Shown here piece after piece: positions 21,201-30,481 of a stretch of DNA of 64,000 bases. The position numbers and the translations under genes were made by a program. The DNA comes from Aspidiotus rigidus. Its lineage: Eukaryota; Arthropoda; Insecta; Hemiptera; Diaspididae. The stretch covers positions 14,544,501 to 14,608,500 of the forward strand of contig JAVHKY010000025.1 of assembly GCA_035079385.1 (NCBI GenBank). Reading direction: 5' to 3'. The notes under the pieces are model-generated. The model did not search any database and had not been told where the DNA came from. It saw only the letters and a list, made by a program, of their open reading frames with translations. Every line of letters begins with the position of its first letter. Position 1 is the first letter of the stretch.

Positions 21201-24200
21201 TCAGAACGTCCTTTTAAGGTATATTCTAAGATCATATGTTTAATGTCTCAACCTGAATATGATGTCATTATTTCAGAGCATAGGTTCCCTCACTCATCTA
21301 CCTCAATTCCGAGATTACCTCCCATCGATATTAGACAAAGGCGTCCCAGATATTTTGATGTACACATTCGTATTTTGTCAAGTAGTCTGGGAAAAATGGA
21401 GCAGTGTATAACTCTCCCACATACCTTAGGGTATCGTACTACGTTCATAACCGTCCAACCTATGACGTCATCAGGGTAGTTTCTATGTAGATGAAGGTCA
21501 ATCAGAATCAGCGGCGCGGCGAGTCGTCAGAGGGGTTACGCTTCTTCCCATTTTGCACAGTATGTTCAGGCTAATGAGTTCGGCTGTTTCCTAACTTCTC
21601 TATACTACTCAATTCTCAATCAATTAAGGCATACACCCTTTAGCCTGGAAGTTGGCTAGCGTCCTCCCAATCTCAAAACCTAATAAAGATCCCTTTCTTG
21701 CTATCTTATACAAGCCTATTGCTCTGGCTAGTGATTTGGGCACACTATTCTATAAAATTCTAAATAAAAAATTCGAATTGAACTACGTTGGCGAAAAGGC
21801 CGAAATACTCTCCATGCCTTTTTCAGACCTCAAACAACAAACAGATGAAGATTCGCTCTTCAACTCTTAACTTACCCCCATTTTTCCCCCCTTTAGCTAC
21901 AAGAAGTATTTCTCTTTTGCTTGGCGTCATTTTACAATTATGCTTTAGATTACAAGAAATAGGTCTTTGCGGGGCAACGTTCTCGATCTCCTTAAGAGCT
22001 TATTTTATGATAAGACCAATTAGTGCGAATTCAAAATTAGTATTCCTTTTATATCGCCAAACCCGGATCGCCTCAAAAAAAAGTATGTGAATGAATCGAA
22101 TTCCGTTTTACTCAAAGACTCTTCGCAGACGATCATAGCATTTCTCTTCAAGCCTCACATTTTTTGCAAAGAACCAAGAGGCGCCTGCAAGCAAATCTTG
22201 ATAGAATTTCCTCATGGACACTCTGCAAGCTGCGTGAGGCTGTCGTCTCTTAGAATTGAAACAATTCTGATAATAAATGAATGAAAACGAGGCTGGCTCT
22301 TTCCGCACAGAATTGAATTCTTGATCTGGTGGCCTTTATCAAGAGGAATTATGAGAAGATTTCATTTATTGCTTAAAATCCTTGCACGCGAACGTTACAA
22401 TTCTGAAAATATTCCAAGAAAGATTTTCACGCCCTATATCCTTTCCTCTCCTACTCTTTCAAAACTTCAAAATCAATCCCTGTAATTCCTCTAAATTGAC
22501 TACAAAATTTCTTAGATCCATCACATCAAATTGCTAAGAGCCAAGTGACTGAATTCTGAAAAATCTTTAAATACCTAGTTCACCTGCGCACTGCCTGTCA
22601 GGGTTATAAATTTCTTCGCTCTAAACTAAACTATAGTGCCCCAACATTCAATCAATATGGCTAAAATTATTAGATACAATTCAATCGTCAACCTGAGATA
22701 GACCCTCGGTGCACCACTTTCTGGTTCTTCTCTCAGCCTCTGCGCTGAAGGGACGACAATTCCCTTTCGAATACCGCTTCCTAATTTGAATTGTTAATTT
22801 TCTTGTATCTGCAGACTAATTCACTCAGCGTCCAATCTACGCAGCCGCACTCTGGTCACATAATCCCCCCCAGTTCAACGCATTCATTTATTTCTGCAAA
22901 ATTTTTCATCAACTTGAACACCAGTCTCCTGCCTCTGAGTTCTGGGCCACATCAACTTCCAGGAACATGACGCGGTTGACCTTGCCGTCCTTGAAATTTC
23001 TGACTTACTCCTGCTTATCACCCCGAAAACTATTACCCGTCCCTGATACTCAACTCTTGGTATGACTTCTGCAAAACTCAAGGTCAAACAAAGGTAGAGG
23101 AATCATAAGCAAGCCGGTCATCTGGACTTCCTCTAATCAAACTACCTATCCTGAAGAAATCACTCTCACCCACCTAAGGATCGGTGACACACGTTACACC
23201 CAAATTCTTATCTTTTTATAGGTTTATTTTCTCCTTCTTCTGCCAATGCTGTCAACATGCTGTATGTATAGCTGTTCAACACCCCTTTACGCGTCTTGCT
23301 CTTCGAAATATCCGCGTCTCTCACTCTATTTCTTTGCGGCTTCCGTCTACCTTGTAACTCTCAATTATCTGCGCTCCTATTACTTCCACTCAGTGGCGTA
23401 GATACGATTTTGCGATGGGGGGGGGAGACAATTCTTTCCCAGGTGAGCTATCACTTGAAAAAAAACTCATCATGACTGTAAAATTGCTTGGTACAAGAAA
23501 CAATGGAATGGGGGAGATATATCCACCATATTCCCTCCCTTAGCTACGTCACTGCTTTTACCCTTTACTGTAGTTTCTAATCCTTTCATAAATTCCCACC
23601 TCAATTTTGAAAAACTCTCCACAATAATCTACCCCGAGCTGATGACCCTGAGGAAAGTTCAAAAGTTCTTATAATATAAGGAAAAAAAAATTTATGCGGT
23701 GTAAATTTTTGATGTCATCCGCCTGGGCTTAGTACTATACTTTATAGTGTCGTACATTTTTAGCATAACAAGAATCTTTGATTTGAATATTTCATTCATT
23801 TTTATTTGATCTTAATTTATTGCGTTTTCTTCTCGATAATCTGTATTCTGTATTACACAATTCATCGTCATTTCGATGGGTGAACTAGCAAAGCAATTTT
23901 AAAGAACTAAGCGATCAGGTTGTGCTGCATACATATAGATATTCAAATATTCCTCGAATGATTGTACATTATTTATTTGAAGGGGAAAATTCAAACAAGA
24001 TCTTGAAGAACGAGAAATTAATTCGTCAGAAGGCTAAACTGGGTACGCGGCTTCTAAATATTTGTACTGACCATATCTACGCACTCAATTTGTATAGGAC
24101 AGTCAGAAACAAGTCGTTTAAAAATAAAACTATAATTTTATACTATGTTTGACCTGAAGCAGTCCAGTAGATGAATATTATCATTAAGCGTTTGGACCAA

Positions 24201-27200
24201 TAAACTTGTTTCAAGATTTATTCACCTTGATCCTTCGCTCGTAGCTAGAATTTTTTCCCCCCTGAGAATTCTATCAAATACTTGCCGGTTCCGGTAAATA
24301 ATAATATTGAAGTCTATCAAAGAACACTATTCTCATTGAAAGATAGCTTGAAGTAAAATGTTTTCAATTGGTATTAAGTACCTAGATATTGTTTTTGACT
24401 TCACCAAACACTTTTGCCTCGCCGCGAATCGTTCGATCCCCTGTAGGTTCGGTGATTTCTGGACATTTGACAGAGAGATCAAACATAAGTGGAATAGTTC
24501 CATTAGGAAAATCGTTGATTTTTTTAGGCTATATTTACCTCAACTATAATCTCTCGTATTCTTCTTGCAGCTACGTTCAGAAAGACAGCGGGGAAAACGT
24601 CTATTCCTTCATTGTGCCTGCCAATGGCTGCGGAACCAAAGGCTCGAAATGCAAAGATCGAAAGTGCGGCTTCGGAAACCCGGTCGAAAATGTTCTAATC
24701 ATTCAAGAAGATGAAGATGTGACGGTAATATATTTCATCAATTTCGACGAGCTCTAGTTTATTTTTATGAATACCATATCTGACAAACTCCCAATTTCTG
24801 TACAGGAAGTTTCAGATTTAGCTCGACGAATAACCTGTTTAACTTCGTCGCCACATCTCGCGACTGTCTCGTTCAAACCGATAATGCTCGACACGTTGGA
24901 AATTGTCTCTATTCCTGTAGGAGACGAAACCATCGAATGTATTATGGATATTCAACAAGGACGATATCCTGATGTAAGTTGCCAATATTTTTTCACTTTC
25001 TTTTCTCGCAAAATTTTATTAAAATGAAACTATGTTCTTCAATTTTAGACAACGCCCATAGAGGGTTTGATCAAGATCGGCGAACCACTCACAGTTCTTA
25101 TCTCTATAACTGATCATTCGAACATATTTGATGCACAAGTTCATGAATGTTGGGCGTATGACTCCGAAGAGCACGAAAACCCAGAAACCAAGAAAGTATT
25201 ACTCACAGATACTGATGGATGTCCGAAGTAGGCCCCTGAAATATTCCGATCGCATTAGTTGACTCAAAGCTGTCGAATTTTACGAGTATTTTTTCTTTTA
25301 CTTTATTAGGAAGAAGAATTTGATCTCGCCATGGAATCATAAAAAAGAGCCAGTCGGCGACGACAGTACAAAAATAACAATTTACAGTATACTAAATGCT
25401 TTTAAATTTTCGGATGAAAATAAAGTTTATCTCACCTGTAATATCGAGGTACCTAATTAATCATTTCTCTGTACTAACCGGTACCTAGTTTCATGCACAA
25501 AAATTGACTCTTTGTTTTTGAAATTTTCATTTCAGCTTTGTCGCGGCCAATGCGAGAAGAAAGGATGCGGTGAAGAAAATGAAATTACCACTGACGATAC
25601 AACCACAGAACTGCCTCTTCCGTCCACCAGACGACCAACTATAACGAGACGACCAGTTTCGATACTGCCATCGAGGAGACCCTCCAAAGTGTTCACAACT
25701 ACGCTGCCACCACGACCATCAATCACAACTGAAGAAGAGAATGAAGAAAGTACCGGAACCACAACTTACATCCCGTTCACATCTACTAATTTCCCTTTCA
25801 CATCAACGCGTAGACCATTCACAACCATTGAATACGCTCAAACAGAATCGCCGACTACCATCAAACCTTTGAAATGCTTTTTCGGTACAACTGATCCACG
25901 TTGCTACAAATCTTCTAGTTCTGTTACCTCAACGGTAAGAACGCGACCTGTGGGAAGATGTTATCCGGGATCGCGAGATCCGCAATGCGCACCATCTTCA
26001 TCAACAACATCGGAACCCGAACCGTACCCACCAGCGGTATGTTACCCTGGTTCCACAGACCCCAGGTGTCAAACGGATGAATTACTTCCAACAACAACTA
26101 GTCCTCCACCATATTGTTATCCTGGTTCAAATGATCCGCGTTGTCCAAAACCTCCACCACCTCCAAGACCACCATCTACTTATTTACCTCCTGACACAAC
26201 ACAAAAACCCCCTAAATGTTATTATGGGTCCACGGATCCTCGTTGTCCTAAGCCGACTCGTCCACCAACTGAACCTCCTCTTGAATGTTACCCAGGATCG
26301 GAAGATCCGAGATGTCCTCCTCCTCCTCCACCTTCCAGACCTCCTAGACCACGACCTACCAGCCCACCAACGCAACCTCCCCCACAGTGCTATCCAGGAT
26401 CATATGATCCAAGATGTCCTCCACCAACTTCTCCTAGACCACCTCCAACATATGGTCCAACTCTACCTTCAACTTCAGAAGGACCAAACTGTCACTATGG
26501 ATCTACTGATCCTCGATGTCCTAGGCCAACCCAACCTCCTACGACGTCCTCTCCAGACTGTTATCCTGGTTCTGATGATCCTAGGTGCCCAGAAGAACCT
26601 TCAACCGAGCATCCGTCTTCATCATACCTTCCACCAGAAACACCAACCACTGGACCTCCAAAGTGTTATTTTGGCTCCACAGATCCTCGGTGTCCTAAAC
26701 CAACTCGCCCGTCAACTACACCCTCATCACCTATTCCATCGTACCATCCTTCTCCTCCCCCTTCATATCATCCACCTCCACCACCTCCGTCATATCGTCC
26801 TCCACCGCCACCTCCATCCTATAGACCTCCACCTCCACCACCTCCTTCTTACCACCCTCCACCTCCACCCCCTCCACAACGTCCATCGTATCGACCTACT
26901 TCTCCTCCTCCACCTTATCACCCGCCACCGTCTTCCTCTTCACCACCTCCAGTCTGCTACCCAGGTTCACCTGATCCAAGATGTCCACATCCTCCTGCTT
27001 CTAGACCAACACCTGGCTATCTTCCACCTCCACCCCCAACGCCGGAAGCTCCTAACTGTAATTATGGATCCACAGATCCCGAATGTTCCAAACCAACACC
27101 ACCTCCTTCTGTTCCTAGTACTGAATCTCCAGCTTGTTATCCTGGCTCTGATAATCCAGATTGTTTCGAAGAACCTACCACTTCTCCGAGTCCTCCCTCT

Positions 27201-29749
27201 TCATATCCTCCACCCCCAACTACAACAGAACCTCCTAAATGTTATTTCGGATCAACGGATCCTAGATGTCCAAGACCAACTCGTCCGACTAATCCACCAC
27301 CAGTATGTTATCCAGGCTCAAATGACCCAAGATGTCCACTACCTCTACCTCCATCCCATCCTCCAACGTATCACCCTCCTCCTCAATCATCTAAACCCCC
27401 ACCTGTATGTTACCCAGGATCGAATGATCCAAGGTGTCCTCACAATCCTCCGACATCTCCACCTTCTTATCCCCCTCCTCCCTCTCCCCCTCCGTCTTAT
27501 CCTCCTCCTCCTCCACCATCGTATCATCCTCCATATCCACCCAGTAACCCATCTCCAGCATGTTATCCAGGATCAAATGATCCGAGATGCTCATCTCCCC
27601 CTCCGTATCGTCCACCAACTCCACCACCATCGTATGTTCCTCATCCTACACCTCCTCCAACAAAACCTCCACCTGTGTGTTATCCAGGATCGAATGATCC
27701 GAGGTGTCCCCCTCCTCCATCTTATCAGCCACCATCTCCACCCTCAACCTATCTTCCTCCTCCACCTTCATCCAAACCTCCTCCCGCATGTTACCCAGGT
27801 TCAAATGATCCGAGATGTCCACCACCTCCTCCTTCCTACCATCCTCCAACTCCATCAACCAAACCTCCCCCCGTGTGTTATCCAGGGTCAAATGATCCTA
27901 GATGTCCGCCACCTCCTCCTCCTCCTTCATATCATCCTCCAACTCCAACAACCAAACCTCCACCCGTATGTTATCCAGGATCAAATGATCCTAGATGTCC
28001 ACCACCCCCTCCGCCTCCTTCTTACCATCCTCCAACTCCATCAACGAAACCTCCTCCTCCCGTATGTTATCCAGGGTCAAATGATCCTAGATGTCCTCCA
28101 CCACCTCCTCCTCCTCCTCCTTCTTATTATCCTCCAACGCCATCAACCAAACCTCCACCTGTGTGTTATCAAGGGTCAAATGATCCTAGATGTCCCTCAC
28201 CTCCTCCTCCACCACCTTATCGACCTCCACCACCACCTCCTTCTTACCGACCACCTACAACTTATCCCCCACCATCCACGTCAACTATACCCACCCCAGT
28301 ATGTTACCCAGGTTCTAATGATCCAAGATGTCCAAAACCTTTACCACCTTCTACTTATCTTCCACCAACTCCGACAACTACAAAGCCACCAGTTTGTTAC
28401 CCTGGATCAAACGATCCTAGATGTCCACATTCTCCGCCTCCATACCGGCCTCCCACTACAACTCCTGCACCTGCTTGCTATCCAGGATCTAATGATCCAA
28501 GATGTCCAAAGCCAACACCTCCTCCTCCTCCACCTCCTCCTGCCTGTTATCCAGGATCTTACGATCCTAGGTGCCCTCCTCCTCCCTCTCCGCCACCATA
28601 TCGTCCACCAACTCAACCTCCAGTTGTATGTTATCCTGGGTCCAATGATCCAAGATGTCCACCACCCCCTCCATATCGTCCACCTACTCAACCACCTCCT
28701 GTATGTTATCAAGGATCAAATGATCCACGATGCCCACCACCACCGTCTCCTCCCTCACCTCAACCTCCTCTAATATGTTATCCTGGGTCAACCGACATAA
28801 GGTGTCCGCCTCCTCCTCCACCACCACCTCCTACTTCCACGAAGCCCCCACTAGAATATTTACCTCCAGGTCCACCGTCTCCACCACCTAGTCCTATTTA
28901 TCCAGGTCCAACTTTTCCTTCTCATACTCCAGAGCCGCCAAATTGTTATCCAGGAACAACAGATCCTCGTTGCCCAAAACCTCCCCCTCCAAAACCAACG
29001 TACCCGCAACCATATCCCACTCCTAATCGACCTCCTCCTCCTTCAACACCCCCTGTGTGTTATCCAGGTTCACCGGATCCTCGGTGTCCAAAACCTAGTC
29101 CACCTCCTACAACTCTAAAACCATACCCCCCATCGACCTATTATCCACCACCCACGAGTACCCCTGCACCAATTCACCCATCTCAGACTCCTTTCGTTTG
29201 TGTCTGTAATGGAACTACTCCTCGACCAATTCCTCCACCTATTTGCTATCCGGGATCTAGTGATCCAAGATGTCCTCCACCAGCTCCTGTTTGCTATCCA
29301 GGTTCGCCAGATCCTAGATGCCCACCTCCTCCTCCTCCCCCACCACCTGTTCTTGTTTGTTATCCAGGTTCACCAGATCCAAGATGTCCACAACCAGATA
29401 GGCCTCCGCATCCGAAACCTCCAGTTGGATATCTTCCTCCCGACAATAATGACAGTAAGAAAATGAAATATTTCATGAGCCCTTGATGTACTTGGATTAA
29501 AAGTTTTGTCATGCGGATTGATGTAATATTCGTTCTTTCTTCTTTTTTCATACAGTAGGGGATGTATCCGGAAGTTTCTTCCTGAACAAACGGAGTGAGG
29601 CCGAACAGCGCAAAGCTATTTCTCAGACGATAAAGTCTTTAAGAAGTCAAATTCAAAACGAAGTCGATGATGATGACCATGAACAAGCGTTACATCAGTT
29701 AGAAAATGATTTGTTGGAAGAATTACAGAAAGATAAAACATCTCATTAG
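12218..29749 (+). CDS. ZP-domain extracellular matrix protein with Cys-loop/proline-rich repeats (5' end missing)
   Basis: Exons: 12218-12510, 24571-24724, 24806-24973, 25049-25227, 25310-25448, 25536-29454, 29556-29749 (5046 nt, 1681 residues, all phases consistent). The zona pellucida domain starts in exon 1 (VNCELNQGRILVTIQF, then YNGVIYSKGFRNDPKC) and continues across a 12,060-bp intron into YVQKDSGENVYSFIVPANGC. Then come DLARRITC, GLIKIGEPLTVLISI, HECWAYDS, TDTDGCP and FKFSDENKVYLTCNIELC, the usual ZP-N/ZP-C cysteine order. The giant exon adds about 35 C-Y-P-G-S-x-D-P-R-C-P loops in proline-rich spacers. The last exon codes a charged, coiled tail. No transmembrane segment or leader is visible. 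ZP proteins polymerise in apical/cuticular matrix, so a structural cuticle role is likely. Retention of the last intron would end the protein at 29486 with a different tail. Confidence 0.85.
12585..12650. repeat. Poly(A) run followed by double-hairpin module
   Basis: A run of about 20 A ends at 12606. Next comes attagaa, then hairpin GCCATTGCA-gacgt-TGCAATGGC (12613-12635) and directly after it GCGGG-GAA-CCCGC (12637-12649). The same pair, with different stem bases, occurs in reverse orientation at 2342-2378 and in degenerate form at 52083-52115. Confidence 0.8.
12735..13256. repeat. 45-bp minisatellite array (first ZP intron)
   Basis: The monomer is of the form cctatcatatatagctcgag + actcgaaattcttcyaagtc + ccc. 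It repeats about ten times with a 45-bp period, interrupted twice by a G/C-rich phrase (ttggttggacggcgga) that also occurs near other copies. Because 45 is a multiple of three and the unit lacks stops, long frames appear on both strands with 15-residue periodicity. These are not genes. Confidence 0.9.
13810..14072. repeat. 45-bp minisatellite array, about six near-identical units
   Basis: Starts of tcatatatagctcgagac at 13810, 13855 and 13900, then every 45 bp, differ only at single bases. The + frame reads IIYSSRLEILLSPPP repeatedly and the - frame reads MIGGGLRRISSLELY. Homogeneity implies recent amplification or gene conversion. Confidence 0.95.
14125..14395. repeat. Hairpin-bearing dispersed repeat (copy 1)
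   Basis: This contains AGCGGG-TTC-CCCGCT (14137-14151), GCAGCCCAC-aca-GTGAGCTGC (14168-14188, one mismatch) and AACAGG-GAA-CCTGTT (14225-14239). A stretch ending in agtggtttcccctgtaggcc follows. The same order from the AACAGG hairpin onward recurs directly repeated at 20800-20955. The first two hairpins have inverted relatives at 59961 and 49698. Confidence 0.75.
14401..14535. repeat. Array of TGACGTCA (CRE-like) palindromes
   Basis: Phrases of the type atctgatgacgtcac repeat about every 15-30 bp, with five perfect TGACGTCA palindromes and two degenerate ones. The array lies just left of the Copia element inside the ZP intron. Whether any factor binds here is unknown; it may only be a minisatellite. 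Confidence 0.75.
14595..14773 (-). repeat. Copia 3' LTR (179 bp)
   Basis: In element orientation it starts TGTTGGAATATTC, the typical copia LTR start, and ends CTAACA. It is preceded by a purine tract (GCGGGGAAG). It is complete. Confidence 0.9.
15236..19015 (-). CDS. Copia pol: zinc knuckle, protease, integrase, reverse transcriptase, RNase H
   Basis: An open frame of 1259 codons; the same frame extends upstream of the ATG through an Arg/Gly-rich stretch to about 19140. Zinc knuckle C-x2-C-x5-H-x4-C (residues 18-32) has one residue more than the usual C-x2-C-x4-H. The protease has Y-N-D-S-G-A-N (about 114-120). Integrase shows H-x3-H (LHRKFAHLN), CEVCMKAK, then D (VHSDIK), D (YCDNAGEF) and E (AERMNRT). 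RT has RYKARLVAKGFSQ, DVVSAFLQADL and FVDD. RNase H has FADASF, STMIAEFYA and EDNQGC. All catalytic acids are present, so the enzyme part appears intact. The element lies antisense to its host gene, so host transcription would read its minus strand. Confidence 0.95.
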   Translation of the reverse strand: MNGNRDGRGSINGNRLYCTYCKAVGSHDYKNCDRLKKHRERNGGNGSRNNGQQSWNSGNQGGNSNSPQSNLIYCNSNANAINTDDFGMIGMLATKISNDRSKQVSKYAVEVPFYNDSGANRFVVIDDGLLSDAKILDPPVNIGQYEKGSMITATKIGTLYVETDQGYKLTFENAYYAPNGRCNILPIPLLQFSNIQHKIEFFKAYLYLKDQKTKNETIIAIGDTINDSLYKYRFKVYVTNPLVLALTGEAYAEDLHRKFAHLNYAYLKQLFPELKINVNKICEVCMKAKQTRQPLNKVKERPRSEKVLECVHSDIKEYPVRTFLGEKYYLTFIEESSHFVNLFVLKRKSETLGNFEYYLNRMKLMYEKQGIGYLYCDNAGEFLSDQFKCFMRSQGTDYKTTIRDTPALCGIAERMNRTISERVRALLFDSGLPETFWGYAALYAVYMINRSPTKALTNGITPFEKLTGQKCNYERLQPFGCIAFAKTLNDGAVDSRSDKSIFLGYIPFGFKLLRLSDCRLLDVRDVRFEPQIMFKDLSPNERALKALGNYYSHKSLNDILLSPMNDVTCAVGPLDKITDLRNSLPECSKNLSKPSTSNTINAPKPSTSRNIDSLANQSIPNKNVKSESATDYECDENRCNSAIIKGRRKAPTQPAWTDHNYARSELRPIKKVRKSHGITITNHSGSLDNENIPQCSELDFLITEYQLANPNILLVQNDDEPKSYDDIANFPDKNKWYEAVENELQALKRNKTWVLVEKPNNRNIVDCRYTFRIKRNKNGEVARYKARLVAKGFSQEPGVDFQETFAPVAKMLSLRILLAIAVNFDMVIEQCDVVSAFLQADLEEEIYMRVPQGIKYSGNKVCKLLKSLYGLKQSPRCWNKKLHKRLLELGFKNSLSDYCVYYRHSNGLANNFFILLFVDDILFITRNKNDIQALMTKLRETIEISDTEPLHYYLGISFERENGKLALHQRSYLQKILEKFKMSDCKPIATPLEVKIPVLDLINEGSETETRYPCRNAIGSLMYAMLCTRPDLCYSVCLLSRFQAKPSEKLWKLIKRVLRYVKGTLDLKLIFTRDNAIAPLLSFAKNTTRGRKYLLTPRSQPMIGFADASFATNDAEAHSTTGTLVMLFGNSVSWTSRRQATVALSTMIAEFYAVCDLTRDIIWIRQLLEALGLKLDNPTLIFEDNQGCIDIVKNPANFKGTRQLCTKQFFVRDEIDKTIVLQRIDTDNNSADIFTKSLTAFKFTKFRNDLGLRMVMPKH
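19033..19876 (-). pseudogene. Copia gag with two compensating frameshifts
   Basis: Codons from ATG 19876 read a copia-type Gag (YFAEWEFRIVTLL, SMWHELKSAYENRT, HFERMDNVIAELKLAG, LLLSMPTEYDQAVTAL). Near 19265-19275 the frame shifts: the original frame stops at about 19254, while the neighbouring frame continues with EDLTYEQVKIKLK. Near 19130-19160 coding shifts back into the first frame, which then runs into pol without a stop. ATG 19876 and the pol ATG 19015 are in the same frame. Gag and pol were therefore one fused frame, as usual in copia. The alternative, programmed shifting, is unlikely because copia uses splicing rather than frameshifting. Confidence 0.8.
20043..20058 (-). other. Copia primer-binding site matching the tRNA-iMet anticodon arm
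   Basis: The + strand ctgggcccataacc (20045-20058) equals the anticodon stem-loop of eukaryotic initiator tRNA-Met and abuts the LTR end. Copia elements are known to prime with an internal half of initiator tRNA-Met rather than its 3' end, so this supports clade placement. It is not a tRNA gene. Confidence 0.85.
20059..20230 (-). repeat. Copia 5' LTR, missing 7 terminal bases
   Basis: This is identical to 14595-14766. In element orientation it starts at ATATTC instead of TGTTGGAATATTC, so the outer seven bases are absent. The adjacent sequence (agtacagaactagg on +) is not LTR. Confidence 0.9.
20295..20597. repeat. Tandem repeat of about 100 bp, three copies, rich in CCTAGTATA
   Basis: Three units contain cctagtatacgcctagtata, then cgtagtataaacctagtata and atactgcatgaagca. 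Copies 1 and 3 are almost identical. A related phrase (cctagacctatactataaagg) lies left of the Copia element at 14565-14590, so the element probably inserted into this repeat. Confidence 0.85.
20598..21080. repeat. Hairpin-bearing dispersed repeat (copy 2) with satellite monomers
   Basis: Contains AACAGG-TTC-CCTGTT (20695-20709), AACAGG-GAA-CCTGTT (20815-20829) and a tract matching 14225-14395 (caccaccttcatat, agtggtttcccaagtaggcc). Degenerate 45-bp satellite monomers follow at 20960-21080. Confidence 0.7.
21081..21639. other. Unassigned intronic sequence
   Basis: Nothing recognisable; small open frames without family resemblance. It may include decayed 5' parts of the LINE that follows. Confidence 0.4.
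21640..23215 (+). mobile_element. LINE (I/Jockey-type) relic: RT to C-terminus
   Basis: 21643 onward reads WKLASVLPISKPNKDPF, then LYKPIALASDLGTLFYKIL, the start of a LINE RT domain (W-K-x-A-x-V-x-P-I-x-K-P). Around 21890-22010, in shifting frames, come FAWRHFTIML and LRGNVLDLLKSLF (palm region). Near 23140-23190 comes EEITLTHLRIGDTRYTQ, matching the conserved LTRLRIGHTRLTH before the terminal zinc knuckle. Many frameshifts and stops; inactive. Confidence 0.7.
23391..23554. mobile_element. Short hAT-like MITE (164 bp)
   Basis: Ends CAGTGGCGTAGATACG and (reverse complement of the right end) CAGTGACGTAGCTAAG form an imperfect terminal inverted repeat of the widespread CAGTGGCGTAG type. The flanking 8-mers cttccact and cttttacc match at 5 of 8 positions, compatible with a decayed 8-bp hAT duplication. 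No coding content; a G9 run lies inside. Confidence 0.65.
23555..24570. other. End of the first ZP intron, no feature seen
   Basis: AT-rich sequence ending in the acceptor cttcttgcag at 24561-24570. No other gene or repeat is recognised. Confidence 0.5.
25860..29395 (+). repeat. Coding repeat array: about 35 CYPGSNDPRCP motifs
   Basis: Within the giant exon of the ZP gene, a ten-residue two-cysteine loop (consensus CYPGSNDPRC) recurs about 35 times. Spacers of 10-60 residues are dominated by Pro, Ser, Thr, Tyr and Lys (for example PPPPSYHPPTPSTKPPP). Early copies vary most (CFFGTTDPRC, CNYGSTDPEC, CYPGSDNPDC). Central copies are nearly identical, which fits recent unequal exchange. The codon bias also leaves an 898-codon shadow frame (26077-28773) that is not a gene. 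Confidence 0.95.
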
Positions 29750-29888
29750 GAAAAGTAATTATTTTTAGTAAGTTATTTCATTAATTTTATAAATGTTATT
29801 ATTATTATTGTTGTTGATTTGTAAACAGCAAAAACCTTCAAATGTGTCATATAGAATTATTTAAGATGCGTTTTTAATGTTCGATGTG

Positions 29889-29894
29889 AATAAA
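29889..29894 (+). promoter_or_regulatory. Polyadenylation signal of the ZP gene
   Basis: AATAAA lies 140 bp after the TAG stop at 29749, in a plausible 3' UTR position. Confidence 0.6.
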
Positions 29895-30481
29895 GCATTT
29901 CTTTTTTGTACCTCTACTTTTAATTACGACAAATAAATTTTTTAGTCTTTGAAAAGAAATCTAAGTTTTTATCCGCTTTTGAACGACTTTTCTTCAGAAA
30001 AACAGTCCCTAGCATGAATTTCAATACTAGCGAATGAGGGACGGTCGCGGTCGTTTTATGTCGAAGATATGAAGATCTCAAAAATATTAATGATCTCTCT
30101 TCAGAACTTGAAATAAAATTGGTGGTAAAGAAATCAACTTTTCCTCTTCTATCTCTTCTTCTATTCTACAATCATAAAATTTCAAATGAACAAAATAACA
30201 GCCAAGATTTTTGTCTTTCCAGACGCTAAACATTTCACTCGTTTAAAAATAAAATAACAAAAAAAAAAAAACATTGACTATCAATACTTAGAATAAACCA
30301 TCCAAATAGGGAATGATAGGTTAGAAAAAATAAAAATTATACTACATCATACAAAATGTAGACAATTCTATCAACTAAAAATTAGAATACAAATAATGCG
30401 TTGTCGAAAAATTCACAATAAATTTATATTATGGCATCTGATTTCACTCAAAAAATAAAATATGACGATTTTTCCATCTCT

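Noticed and set aside
26077..28773. 898-codon open frame overlapping the ZP repeat exon
   Set aside because: Shifted shadow of the proline-codon repeat array; its Leu/His/Ile-rich sequence has no domain and follows the repeat period of the real frame.
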